From assembly GCF_037038585.1 (NCBI RefSeq), contig NC_092523.1:2609001-2673000 (forward strand): a stretch of DNA of 64,000 bases, read 5' to 3'. Position numbers and translations under genes: made by a program. Positions 23,957 to 35,100 of the stretch are shown here, piece after piece (positions within the stretch are counted from its first letter, which is position 1; every line of letters starts with the position of its first letter). Under the pieces are notes generated by a model. It was not told where the DNA came from. It worked only from the letters and a program-made list of their open reading frames with translations, and did not search any database. The DNA is from Patagioenas fasciata (lineage: Eukaryota > Chordata > Aves > Columbiformes > Columbidae).

Positions 23957-24177
23957 GTAGAATCATTTTGGTTGGGAGAGACCCTCAAGATCATTGAGTC
24001 CAACCGTTCCCCACCCCTGGCACTGCGCCATGTCCCTGAGAACCTCATGTCCATCTGTCCAGCCCTCCAGGGATGGTGACTCCAGCACTGCCCTGGGCAG
24101 CCTGTTCCAATGCCCCACAGCCATTTGAGGAAGAAATTGTTCCTCACATCCAACCTCAACCTCCCCTGGCACAACTC
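23957..24177 (-). mobile_element. CR1 retrotransposon fragment, group 1
   Basis: A group 1 antisense copy starting GTAGAATCATTTTGGTTGGG and ending after 'ctcccctggcacaac'. Differences from the common sequence include 'cagccatttgaggaagaaa'. About 220 bp, noncoding. Confidence 0.93.
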
Positions 24178-24534
24178 TTGCCACCTTGCAGGGGATGCCC
24201 AGGCTGGGGTAGCTGCTTCCCCATCATGAACCTCCTGTGTGCATTTTTTATTTGCAGCCGGTGCAGAAAACACCCGTATCCTGTTCAGGAGGAGCTGTGT
24301 AGTGCTTTAGTTCATGCCCCATCTTTTCAGGCTGCAGAAATACAAGATTACAGGGTGTTAAGCGGATGCTTCACCCCACCAGGCTGGCCCAGGGTTGGAG
24401 CAGGAGTCTGGGGCAGATCCTGGTTTTAAACTACTTCTGCACACGAAACTCCTTACCTGCCCCTTCCTGCTCCCATTAACAGACCTTCCTTGGATAATTC
24501 CTCCTTTGCGTCGGGTTGGTGGATCTTCCAGTTA

Positions 24535-24610
24535 TCACTTTGTGGAGGCTTTTCTTTCATTGACTCTAGTTTTCACTTTGCTGAGGTTTTTCTTTCACTG
24601 ACTTTTTAAG
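24535..24610. repeat. Two-copy tandem duplication, period 38 bp
   Basis: The words TCACTTTG and TTTTCTTTCA recur 38 bp apart (24535 and 24573), as do GAGG and TGACT between and after them. The copies have diverged by several substitutions, so the duplication is not recent. Confidence 0.65.
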
Positions 24611-24739
24611 TCAAGTCACAGGGACTTGAAAGAAGATGATTCATCCCCTTAGAAGTCCTGGCAGCTCTTATCTCCTCTTTGGCACCAGCTGGGAGGTGGG
24701 AGAGAGGGAAGGGGAATAAAAAAGAGAAATCAATACATC

Positions 24740-25000
24740 TTTTGTATGATTTTCCACAGCTCACCTGTTCTCTGTGCTCTCTTTACACTGCTTCTCAGCT
24801 GGAGAAGATAAAGTAATTTACTTGGTGGCAATATTTCTGCCCTTTTAGTCTGTAAAAGCATTAATTCATTAGCAGAGGTACAACATGAACAAGTAGATAT
24901 TTTTGGAGCATTTTAGGCTATCAGGAAGGAATCTTTCCTCCCCTTTTTATGTATTATATGCATGCAAATACAGTCAGTACCAACTAGCATGAGTATGTTC
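24740..25000. promoter_or_regulatory. Candidate conserved noncoding element
   Basis: A repeat-free AT-rich block with GATAAAGTAATTTAC near 24807, AAGCATTAATTCATTAGC near 24857 and ATTATATGCATGCAAAT near 24954, the last containing an octamer-like ATGCAAAT. GATA, ATTA and octamer cores in one 250-bp block are typical of enhancers, but short motifs also occur by chance. Confidence 0.25.
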
Positions 25001-28000
25001 TACAAAGTCATGATGCCCACAGAGAAGATGGGTAAGATGGACCATTCAGCGTCTTCTGCAGGATTCAGGACAGGATGTAACAGGTGACAGAGCCTGTGGT
25101 CCCCTGCAACAGATAAAGTTGACAACTCTTTTCTGCAGGGTGTTGTGTGTGCCAAGAGCATACATGGGAGTAACTGAGAAAAAAATCAAGGAAGAAAATA
25201 TATGAGATGTGGTAAATGAAATGAAGGTACCACTTCTGTGGAAAAACTGAGGAACAGTAATCTGTAAACTGTCATTATGTGCTGGCTGGTTTTCACCCTC
25301 TTCCTTTGGCAGCTGCTCTTGGCCACTGGGCCAAGTAAGCCTGTGATCTGTCTCAATTTCGTTGCTGTTGTATATCCTCCATTATCCCCAGTGAGACACC
25401 ATCTTATCCTTTCCCATGGTATGGGACTTGGTGCTTACACCAGATCAATGCAGCCCTTGTCAGGGGAACTCAAGTCCCCAAGTTATGGCCACCAAGTGTT
25501 TCCAGGTGGCTGGAAGCAGCAGTGACCTGGGTGATGGGCTTGTGCTACAAGACAGGCCCTCAGCTTGGACCTTCATAAATACCTGTGAGCTGGCATCTCC
25601 CATGGCTCAGGTCAGCATCACAATGCTGCCAGGTGCGTCCCACCATCCTCAGGGTGGAGTTGGCCTCAACTACAACACAAGCATCCTTGACAGGGTTTAG
25701 ATCTTGATGAAAGCATTGGAGCTCTGCTACCAATTTTGTCTTGAACCCTACAATACCACGCTGAGTGATGCTATGAGGAGGATTTTGTGTAACAGACATC
25801 AGCCAAGAGATGGTTCATATCACCAGGATGTGGCAAGGGGCAGGGTGGGTGAGGAATATGGAGGTGGAGTTTCAAGGTCAACAGGCAGTTATCAGAGCAC
25901 AAAGAGAGGAGGATGAAGACGTGGTTCTTCTTCTACATCTCAGCCAATCCTACCACCATACTTAAATGTTTTGGGGAACCAGCAAGTTCATTTGGGAAAG
26001 CCATGGCACAGAAGGTGGTGAAGTCTTTGGGTCCCACATAGTGGCCCATCACATTTTGATGTGCTGCAAGTAAGAGATATTGTAAATGTTCAATCAAGAG
26101 GCATCAGTTACTCCTGCCCTGCAACCCATCCCTCTGAAGAGCAGTTTCACCATCACCAGGACACATCTCCTGGCTGAACTGATCTGGCAAGATAGAGATT
26201 TTGGGGGCTGGTGAGGAGGAGAGAAAATCATAGGGGGCCTGTGCTTCAGGAGTGGTGATTTGGGATCCATCAGGCACTGGATATGAGGCTGGTGCATGGT
26301 GAAAAGGGGACACTGGGTTTGGAGTCCATGCCTGTGGTTCTGCGGGGCCAGGGGAGTAGAGGAAAACGGGACTGAGAGCACACGTGTGAAAAAAGTCAGT
26401 CCTGAGTCACTAATCTGTTTTTTTCCAGACGGTTTAGGCGAGGCTGGGATTAGGTAGTTTGCTGTCATTTTGGAAAACCATGGGGTTAAAAATAAAAAAA
26501 AGTAAATAAGTGCTAACAATGTCCCCCACTGATCAGCTTTGACTACAAAAGCAGCAGAATTGGCCTTTTAAAGGTCAATCGAAGGGAAAATCTTTGCAGA
26601 AAATCTCTTAAATGCTTGAATCCCTCAATCGCTTTGCCTCAGGCTGGCAGCTTTACAAGCCAACCTTCTCCTCGGCCTGTGGAGAGCAGACCCCATTTCT
26701 GCTCCAAGGGTGACTGCACCCATCCAACACAGCCCTTCGCCCCCTTGGGGGAATCTTCCTCCATGGCTGAGGCAGACACTTGGCAATGCAACATCTTGGA
26801 CCCATTCCCAGCTCCACCACAGATTCATCTTTTGCTGGAAGGTAGAGATGGGAAGGAGATGGGTTTCCAGAAGGATTTCCTCCCAGGGCTCACTTTGGCT
26901 GCTAAGTGCCCATAAAGGGAGAAAAGGCTCCTTCCACCCTCTGAACCATCTCCAACTGGATGTTCTCAGAGCTGGATGACAGCCCAGGAGGATGGCGGCT
27001 CTTATTACATCCAGCGGTTCCTACATGACGCCCCCAGTTTCCGACTGTCTCTGCAAGAAATTGAGTCTGTAAGGTTCTCAGTAGGGTTTCACTGTTTTAT
27101 TTACAATGGCAGCAATAATAATGATAATAGTATGATGTGGAAGATGGAAGTCTGTGGGTTGGTTGAAATGCGAGGTGTCTTGAAATGCCTCAGTGCTCCT
27201 CTTGCACAAAAGCCACAGCTCCGGCTTGACGCTGGCTCTTCATACACGCTGTTTGTTTATGGGAAGTGGATGCTGACACCCGTTGTGCATTTGTTTTGCT
27301 GGGGAAAAAGAGAACAAACCAAACTTTGGTCACCGAAGCTGAAAAGCAGAAGAGCTGCACCCCTCTGGAGAGCCAGCTGGGAGAGGCGAGCATCCTGGAG
27401 ACGACTGGAGAGCTGCTCCATGCAGAGCCAAGCGTTTTGTCAGAGGGTGGGATGTGCCCATGGGATCACCATCCCTCTTTGGTTTCTGGCTGGAGATAGG
27501 CGTGCTGTGACTGCGCAGATGTTTGCAGGGAAACATTAGCAGGAGAAGCAGAGATTCCCTCTTCCCTCCCTCTCACTTGTCCCTCTGCTCCCAAGGGATT
27601 TTTAAGGTCTGTGATTTGAAGTGGAAGGCAGTACGTCTTAAATAAGCAGCATTTGCTTCTGGATGGGGTGTGAGGCTGCACACAGAAAGGAAACAAAACA
27701 AACCCAAACCCAGAATAACACATTTATGAAAGTGGAACATATCGTGTTGAGGTACTGGTGTGGATTCTGGCTGTCAGGAATCTGAAGGTGCTTGTGGAGG
27801 GAAAGTTGCTTCTGGGCTTTGCCTTGTGGGACATGAAGAGAGGACAGTGCCCAGAGCACTTCTGGCTTTACTTATAATAGTGGGTGGAGACTGGCCTAGA
27901 GTGGTCCTGCAACCCCACCTTGTACCCCAACTTATTTCCCAGGTAGTCAAGAATATGGCACATCCAAAACCACCAGGAATTAGACAATTTATGGCATCTG

Positions 28001-29928
28001 GGGTATTTCAACTTTACAATGGGGAGAATGAGGGCTGGCGTGCACATCAGTGCACGTTTTGGGGGACTGTGGCAAAATTACTAAACAGCAACAGCATGAC
28101 CGGTGTGTCCTGCTCCCTTCTCTGCTCCCTGGGTTTCTGGAGGACACTGCTTGCGGGGTGTTAGCTCTTAGGAGCGGCAGATTCACTGATGGCAGTGCAA
28201 ATCGCGTTGCTGTTATTCCCAAGGGAGCCTGTGGAGAGCCAGAGTCATTATGAGCTATTTCAGGCTGTTTTGGCTGGAGGATGAGTGACGATTCTTTCCT
28301 GTCAGTCCAAAAGTCAGAGTTCGTTGCAATCCAGGGTAGAGAAAGGGACCCTTAGTGCTTTGAGAGCAAGCAGCTGCCCAAACATGCTTCTTAGACAACA
28401 GACTGAGCACTCCCTCGTGCTCTGAGGGTTTGTACAGGAGGCAGAAGGAGCTGGCCCAGCCTGCCAGACTGGATCAGTGGTGGCCACCAGCCCCAGATCC
28501 CTTCTCCAGCACTATGCAGGGGAGAAAACACGTCTCTCACCATGGCTGTCTGCAGCGCTTCGCATCCCTGTGCTCCCCTCTCCTTCCCTCCCACCTTGGG
28601 CTGATGTCTCCCAGGCTGGCAGGACCACTTGCATCACTCTGCTTTCCAGCAGTTAAAGCCAGCTGGAGCTGCCTGCGAAAAGCTGAGCAGGGTTCTACCA
28701 AGAAAGGAGAAGGTGCCATGGGCCTGCCTGTTTGTCTCCATATTAATGTACAGAGGTGGCACTCTTAAGGTCTAAAATAGCCATGCTGGTTGTACACCAT
28801 AGCCTTATCAAGCAGAAAACGCACGATTTGCAATAGATGCTTTGCCACATTTTTAGAGATTGGGTCTCCCAACATAATAAGATTTGGAAACGAAGATGTG
28901 GCTTATCCAGATTCTGGTTTGTTATGATCTTTAAGGTCCGCCATCACATGAGAGCAAGTTGGCTTAGTACTGCTGAGCTGCTGGATGTCTTGGGAAGAGC
29001 TTGGGGCTGGAATATGGGGATGCTGCCATTGCTCTGCACCATGCAGGGCAAAGCTTCCTTCTTCAGGTGCCTCTTGTCCTTGCTCTAGACAGTCATGGGT
29101 GGATATGAAACCAGGATCTTGGGGAAGGAACTGGAAGCAAACAAGTGAGCCTGTGGTCTGGAGCCAAATAGGCACAGAAATGGTCCCCTTTCCACCCTGG
29201 GCTTTGAGATGAGGATGCTGTGAGGGGCTGAAGCTCTCCTCAGATATCTGGGATCCACATCCCTAGCAAGTGTGGGAGAAGCAGGAGGTACCAGTGGAGC
29301 AATTTGGCTGTGAGAACAGAGGGAAGCAGCAGAGGGATGCCTAGAGGCAAGTTTCAACAGATGTGTCTGGAAATGGCTGCAATTTCCATGGCCAGCCTTA
29401 TGAACCTGGACAGCAAGAGGTCTGCCCAGGCCACCGCAAAAAAGGTTTGATAATCTCCGTGAAAATTTACAGATGCTTTTAAACAGCATTAAAGCAATGC
29501 CCTCATGGAGGCATCACCTGCTGCAAAAGTTTTCCAGCCAAAAAGGGCCACGTGACTGTCCACTGGGGCAGTGAAGCAGAAGCTGAATTTATGTCCCCAA
29601 AGTGGGAAACTGAGCTGGGGATGGAAGGATTTGGGGATGCTCAGGGTGTGGTAGGGACATGGCTGTGTTCCTGTGCCAGTGGGAACTCAGGCAGAGCCAG
29701 CTTGACCTAGGGAGACTTCACAGCTTGTTTTCCATAGGGAATGAGTGTTGGTGGTTATCCTCCATGTGTCCCTGGGTGACTGCCCATGTTCCCCCACCAG
29801 CAACTGCTCTGAGATAGTGAGGCAAAGCCTTGGAGCAACAGACTTCATGTGCTGCTGGGTGGTGGGGGTCCCACCTTGCTCCCCTCCAGCCAGGTTGCCC
29901 TGTCAGCCGAGTGCCAGATGTTTGTACA

Positions 29929-30222
29929 TCACAGAATCCCAGCCTGGCTGGGGTTGAAGGGACCTCTGGAGATCATCCAGTCCAACCCACCTGCTCACAC
30001 AGGGTCACCAGGGCAGATCACACAGCGTCGTGTCCAGGCGGGTTTGAATGTCTCAGAGAAGCTCCACAGGCTCCACAACCTCTCTGGGCAGCCCGGACCA
30101 GGCTCTGGCACTTCAAAGAAAAGTTTCTCATATTCAAGTGGAACCTCCTGTGTTTCAATCTGTGCCCATTGCCCCTTGCCCTGTCATTGGGCACCACTGA
30201 ACAGAGTCTGGTCGCATCCTCT
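29929..30222 (-). mobile_element. CR1 retrotransposon fragment, group 3
   Basis: TCACAGAATCCCAGCC is followed by 'gacctctggagatcatcca', 'ctcacacagggtcaccagg' and 'gggcaccactgaacagagt'. The match fades after 'gtcgcatcctctt'. Truncated and noncoding; overlapping 138- and 142-codon forward frames over it are antisense artefacts. Confidence 0.92.
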
Positions 30223-31139
30223 TTTGTCCATATCTGTCCACAGTGATGTCTCAAAGGCAAAGCTTACCCTGCTCTAGGGAACCAGGCATCATGCTCCTCT
30301 CTCCCTGCTCCCGAGACATCGCAATAGCCCAGGTGAGTGGGTTTGTTTTCCCTGATTCATGCACTTCTCAGCTGACAACCTTTGAAATGCCACCAGTTTG
30401 ATAGGGAGTATCAGCCTTGCTTAGGTCTTCCATGGCCTTCAAGGTTATCACTTAATCTCACGGCTAATTAAGAGTGACCTGGTCCATGCCATCACAGGCT
30501 GCTGCCGTCATTGACAGAGACAAGTGATGATAAAGAAGAAATGGGTGTTTAATTTGATGTTTAATTAGCCTGTGTGAGTCTCTGCAGGTTCCTAGCAGAG
30601 GCTGGAGTGGGAACAGGACAAGTCAGGATGACAGAAGGGCTTCACTGATCTTTGCTTCCCACCATAAGGACCACTTTGGTTTGTCCAGGCTGGAGAAGAG
30701 CAGGCACTTCTTGGAGCAAGCCCAGGCTTTATTAAGAGCAGCAAATGGTCCTGTCTGGTGGAGAACAACCAGCCTTTCCTAGGCACCAGTGGCCAGCATG
30801 CCAGTTTGCCTTGCAATCAACCTGGATCCATCTGAGAGCTTCTCCTGTCTTCATTCCCTTTATTTTGAAGGCCCTGAGAATGTGAAGTAGCCCTCTGAGG
30901 TCCATCAAATACACCAGAGAAGTGTCCCTGACCATCAGATGAATAAGGAGGAAGATTAAAACAAGCAGAAAATGACCTTTAGGGTTACTGCATGAGGCAC
31001 AGGGTGTGTTCAGAGACACCCCAGCTCCTGGCTATGAAAGCATTACCCAGGACTGTCGTGCTTAGTAGACACCTTCACTCTTCCCTCCAGAGGCAGAGAT
31101 GGTCTTTTGTTTGACACATTTCCTCCTGGTCACTTTCTA
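30223..31139. other. Single-copy DNA with candidate homeodomain-site pair
   Basis: No gene recognised. The first part contains the inverted ATTA-site pair listed separately; the remainder (30600-31139) is of mixed composition with no recognised repeat. Confidence 0.4.
30395..30595. promoter_or_regulatory. Candidate regulatory element with inverted TAATTA sites
   Basis: GGCTAATTAA at 30462-30471 is the exact reverse complement of TTAATTAGCC at 30561-30570. Each holds the TAATTA core bound by many homeodomain proteins. Nearby words include GGTTATCACTTAATC and GTGATGATAAAG. The block is free of CR1. The inverted exact pair is seen directly; regulatory function is inference. Confidence 0.3.
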
Positions 31140-31275
31140 AGTCACTATCCCTAGAGGGGTTGGACAGATGGAGAAGAGGTTCCCAGGGACATGGATTAGT
31201 GCTAGGAGTGTGTTAATGGTTGGACTCGATGATCTTGTGGGTCTTTTCCAACCAAAATGATTCTATGATACTATC
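31140..31275 (+). mobile_element. CR1 3' end fragment, group 1, sense
   Basis: Starts at 'agtcactatccctagaggg', continues through 'atggttggactcgatgatc' and ends 'ccaaccaaaatgattctatg' plus a decayed octamer. About 135 bp of group 1 3' end, fairly diverged. Confidence 0.9.
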
Positions 31276-31918
31276 ATTTGAAATTTGGGGTTTGGGGAGA
31301 GAAGGCACCTCCTTGTCTGTCATGAGTCAGGCAGGGACAAGGTCACCCTTCCACCTTGTGTGTATCATGCAGGAAGGCATGTGGGGTGAATCCTCATCTT
31401 TGCTTTGGGAACAAAAGATGCTTTGTTGCTAAGTAGACCAGTACATTTGGTATCCTTGAAGTCCTAAATATACTCTTCAAAGGGAGGATTTCATACCTAT
31501 CAGGCTCCCCACCAGCATGGCTCCCTTTGATTCCTGTTCCTCCCCGACCCACCTCGGGCAGCGCTGGCCCCATTCCCCTGTGTGACAATGTGCTGTAGTT
31601 CAGGGACGGTGACCAGGGACTCCTGCAGCTGGTTGTGCTCAGTGCAGAGCAGATGCCGTGGGCTTTGAACTGACCTTGCCTGCCAAGTGCTGGTTGCTGA
31701 AAAGCAGGGACAGGAGTCTGAGAAGTGTGAACCATGTCAGCCTCATCCACCAGCTCCTGTCCAGGCTGGAGGTCCCTTGCAAGCATCCACACTTCTGCAA
31801 GGAGCAGACTGACAAAAAGAGAGAAAATCGCTTTCCTACTGAGTTGTCTTAGAAACTTGAGTTACTCTGAAACACCTCTTCAACCAGGATAGCTTGGGCT
31901 TTGGTTTGTTCAAAAAAT
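31276..31918. other. Single-copy DNA, nothing recognised
   Basis: A 132-codon minus-strand frame at 31394-31792 shows no domain. I see no repeat. Confidence 0.4.
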
Positions 31919-32178
31919 GATAGGATTGAGGGGCAGCAGGCATGGGCTGAAACACAGGAGGTTCCATCTAAACGTGAGGAGAAACTTCTTTCCTGTGAGG
32001 TGCCAGAGCCTGGCCCAGGCTGCCCAGGGAGGTTGTGGAGTCTTCTTCTCTGAGACATTCAAATCCGCCTGGACACGACCCTGTGTGATCTGCTCTGGTG
32101 ACCCTGCGTGAGCAGCTGGGTTGGGCTGGGTGATGTCCAGAGGTCCCTTCAACCCCAACCAGTCTGAGATTCTGTGAC
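31919..32178 (+). mobile_element. CR1 retrotransposon fragment, group 3, sense
   Basis: Runs from 'gataggattgaggggcagc' through 'gaaacacaggaggttccat' and 'gcctggcccaggctgccca' to 'ccagtctgagattctgtga'. This is the sense counterpart of the 29929 and 37869 copies. Confidence 0.92.
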
Positions 32179-34030
32179 CTTTAGGGACTTGAGCTACCAG
32201 TACATGGAGCTGCTACCAATTGGCTGTGGCAGTTTGTCCCTGATCTGTCTGTCCTTTGGGTCTTGCTGTCAAGTCACCCAACCTGCCGAGTGTCCTGCCA
32301 GGAGAGGCAGCCACCAGCCTGGCCTCAAGTGGGCCAGGACTACTGGATGTGGGCTGGGCATTGCGTCTCCTGAGACCTCCAGGCCTTTGGTCTTCCCTGC
32401 TCTGGGAATCCGGGCATCATGAGTCAAAGGTTTTACAGGGAGATGCAAGTAGGAAGACTAAAGATAGGTCTCTTGCAGCATCTATGAGTTCAAATCCATT
32501 TCACGGATGGAAGAGTGAGGTCCGAATGAAAGGATTTGGACCCTTGAGAGGGTCTCAAGACTGCTGTCCACAATCCGTTCTCTACAAAGCTTGCACCGAG
32601 ATACAGCCTTGGTCTCCTCAGCCACTGGGTCTGCCCCTCTCACCAGATGTCCATGGCCAAAGTGGGAGCACACCAGGTCTCATGAATACTTCTAGCCCCA
32701 GGGACTGATGAAAGGTGCTTGGAGACTGGGTTCCTCCTTTCCAAAGCAAACACTTTAACAAGGTCCTGTCTGAGCATCAAAGAGAATAACAACAGCCATT
32801 GCAAGAACAAATCAGCGCCTGTGTGCCCCACTGAAAGCCAGACGTGAATTTCAATATACAGCTGCACTCGAGGAGGACAGAGCAAAATTTGTGATGCTGG
32901 CCATAGGGAAAAAATCAAAACCCATGATTGAAGATTGCCTGGTACTTGACAGAGTTAAAATCTCCAGGCAAGGTTTTCAGCTTGCTCTTTTTTCCTCTTT
33001 TTTTTTTTTTTTTTGTCTTCTCTTTTTCCTCCCTCTAATAAAAATCAACCAATTATAAATATTATTAGGCAGATAAAAACTGCTGGCTCAGACACAGCTT
33101 TCAGACACACCGATTTCCAGATCCCCATCACTTCAGCTTGTTCCAGCTGCCACAAAAGCAAATGAGCTGACAGCTTCAGAATTAGAAACCCTCTGCCACC
33201 TTCTCTTTGCTGGAAGCAGTGAAAACCTTTTTTTTTGAAGAGAGAGACGTAAAAAGAAAAGCGATTTTTTGATTATTTTTTTTGCATCCTGATGTAGCTC
33301 AGGTTCCAAAATTAGGAGACCATCTTGAAAACCTGCAGAGCTGCGTAGCTTCAGAAACAGGTCTAGAAGCAGACACCTGCAGCAATTAGGAAACTGCTCT
33401 GCTTAGATTTTTTGCTTGTATTGCCCTAATTCCTAAAGGATATGTGGGACTTCATTTCCCCAAAATCTTAGAGGAGTGTCTGTAACATTAAGCTTAGCTC
33501 CAGCAAGCCAGAAGAAAGCCAGTCCAGAAGGAGGAAGGGACTAGTTTTCAGCGGCCCAGCACACAGCATCACACTTACTCTCATTTTGGGAAGAGTCTAG
33601 AGCTCCAAGCCAGCCCTGATGGCACTGGAAGAAAGCAGAAAGAGGGAAAGATCTGGCACAGCTTAGTTGTTTTTGCATAAAGTCCTTCCAGTGGCTGAAG
33701 GGAGTTGGACTAAGGGTCTGGCGGGGCTGGTTTGGAGAGGAGGATCACAATGCACCAGTGGCTTCTTCAGTCTCACCACTCATCCTTCTCCTCAGCCCAC
33801 ACCTGCTGTGCGCCTTTGGAGCTGTGATCACAGTGCCAGTGGCTGCTTCTCCAAATACCTTCTGTCCCACCTCCTTGAGGTGTCTCGGTGCCTTCCAGGC
33901 TCTGCTCTTCATCACTGTACCCTCACCTCCTGCTCCCGACATTCTTGGCTTTAGCATCTCTGCCATGTTTACCAAAGTGTTGGCTGGGGGTGTCACATCC
34001 TGCTCTGCTCCAAGCATTGACATTTCCAAC
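32179..34030. other. 1.85 kb single-copy DNA
   Basis: Mixed sequence, with a 150-codon frame at 32256-32708 that has no domain. The AT-rich block 32940-33440, including a T17 run at 32998-33014, is listed separately. Confidence 0.4.
32940..33440. promoter_or_regulatory. AT-rich candidate noncoding element with poly-T run
   Basis: Contains T17 at 32998-33014 followed by CTCTAATAAAAATCAACC and ATTATAAATATTATTAGGC (33034-33070). No open frame survives. The poly-T is not attached to any recognised retroposon, so it is not evidence of a processed copy. Regulatory status is only a suggestion. Confidence 0.2.
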
Positions 34031-34532
34031 ATAGACTCATAGAATCATTTTGGTTGGAAAAGCCCCTCAATATCATCAAGTCCAACCATTAACCCACCCC
34101 TGGCACTGCCCCATGTCCCTGAGAACCTCATCTCTATGTATTTTAAACCCCTCCAGGGATGGTGACTCCAGCACTGCCCTGGGCAGCCTGTTCCAATGCC
34201 CCACAGCCCTTTGGGGAAGAAATTGTTCCCACATCCAACCTCAACCTCCCCTGGTGCAACTTGAGGCCGTTTCCTCTGCTCCTGGCGCTTGTTCCTGGGG
34301 AGCAGAGCCCGACCCCCCTGGCTCCAAGATCCTTTCAGGCAGTTCAGAGATCAGAAGGTCTCCCCTCAGCTCCTGTTCTCCAGCTGAACCCCCCAGGTCC
34401 CTCAGCCGCTCCCATCACACTTGTGCTCCAGCCCCTCACCAGCTCCGTTCCCTTCTCTCAACTCGCTCCAGCACCTCAAGGCCTTTCTTGGCGTGAGGGG
34501 CCCAAAACTGACCCCATGACTTGAGGTGCAGC
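34031..34532 (-). mobile_element. Longest group 1 CR1 fragment
   Basis: About 500 bp from ATAGACTCATAGAATC at the left through the whole group 1 body to 'gaggggcccaaaactgacc' and 'cttgaggtgcagc' at the right. The final part lies further 5' in the element than any other group 1 copy here reaches. It has a one-base deletion in 'attgttcccacatcc' relative to its relatives. Forward frames of 148 and 121 codons are antisense shadows. It forms an inverted pair with 34923-35100. Confidence 0.94.
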
Positions 34533-34922
34533 ACCCACAGACACGATCAGTAACTCCTTAAGCTGTGCTTGTTCCCCATGCTCTGCACCTCTGGGAGCCG
34601 CTGAAAGAGCAGCTGAAGGGAAGCAGAGGGAAAAGAAACTTGATGGGAATGGAAGAAATGCCTTTATATGGGAAGCATCTGGTGCAGAGGCCATGGCATG
34701 TCAGTCACCAAGACACCTGGCAGGCAGACAAGGAATCTTTGCTGAGATGGAAACCTGAATTGTAGGCTTGCGTGAAGCCATATTTGCAGCAGCAAGCACA
34801 GACTTACAGGGAGGCTTACACAGACCTACACTTCAGCTTAGGTCTTACTCTGACCCTAGGGATAAGCCTAGACTCAGCTTATTAACACACTCTCCCTGGT
34901 TTCCTCCAGGTTGGGTTTTATA
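34533..34922. other. 390-bp spacer between two inverted CR1 copies
   Basis: Single-copy sequence with no recognised feature. The words CAGACTTACAGGGAGGCTTAC and CAGACCTACACTTCAGCTTAG near 34800 look weakly repetitive. Confidence 0.4.
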
Positions 34923-35100
34923 GGCTGGGGTGGAACAGGTTTACAAGCTTCCCAGGGCAGTGGTGGAGTCACCATCACTGGGGGGGTTGAACAGACGTGG
35001 AGATGAGGTTCTCAGGTACATGGGGTAGTGCCAGGGGTGGGTTAATGGTTGGACTTGATCATCTTGAGCTTCTCTTCCAACCAAAATGATTCTATGATTC
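34923..35100 (+). mobile_element. CR1 3' end fragment, group 1, sense
   Basis: From a diverged 'ggctggggtggaacaggtt' through 'cccagggcagtggtggagtc' and 'gttggacttgatcatcttg' to 'aaaatgattctatgattc'. Opposite orientation to the copy at 34031-34532. Confidence 0.9.

Larger units (their letters stand above)
24178..29928. other. 5.75 kb without CR1 or recognised gene
   Basis: The region holds many short frames, the longest 187 codons at 26976-27539, none with a recognisable domain and most overlapped by frames in other phases. A 38-bp diverged tandem duplication lies at 24535-24610, and the AT-rich block 24740-25000 is listed separately. The TGG/CCA-rich textures at 25400-26500 may hide old decayed elements that I could not name. 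Confidence 0.38.

Noticed and set aside
26976..27539. 187-codon open frame
   Set aside because: No domain, no clear splice or start context, and overlapping frames on the opposite strand. Treated as chance.
32998..33014. T17 run as a possible reverse-strand poly-A tail of a processed pseudogene
   Set aside because: No coding remnant, target duplication or recognised retroposon is attached to it.
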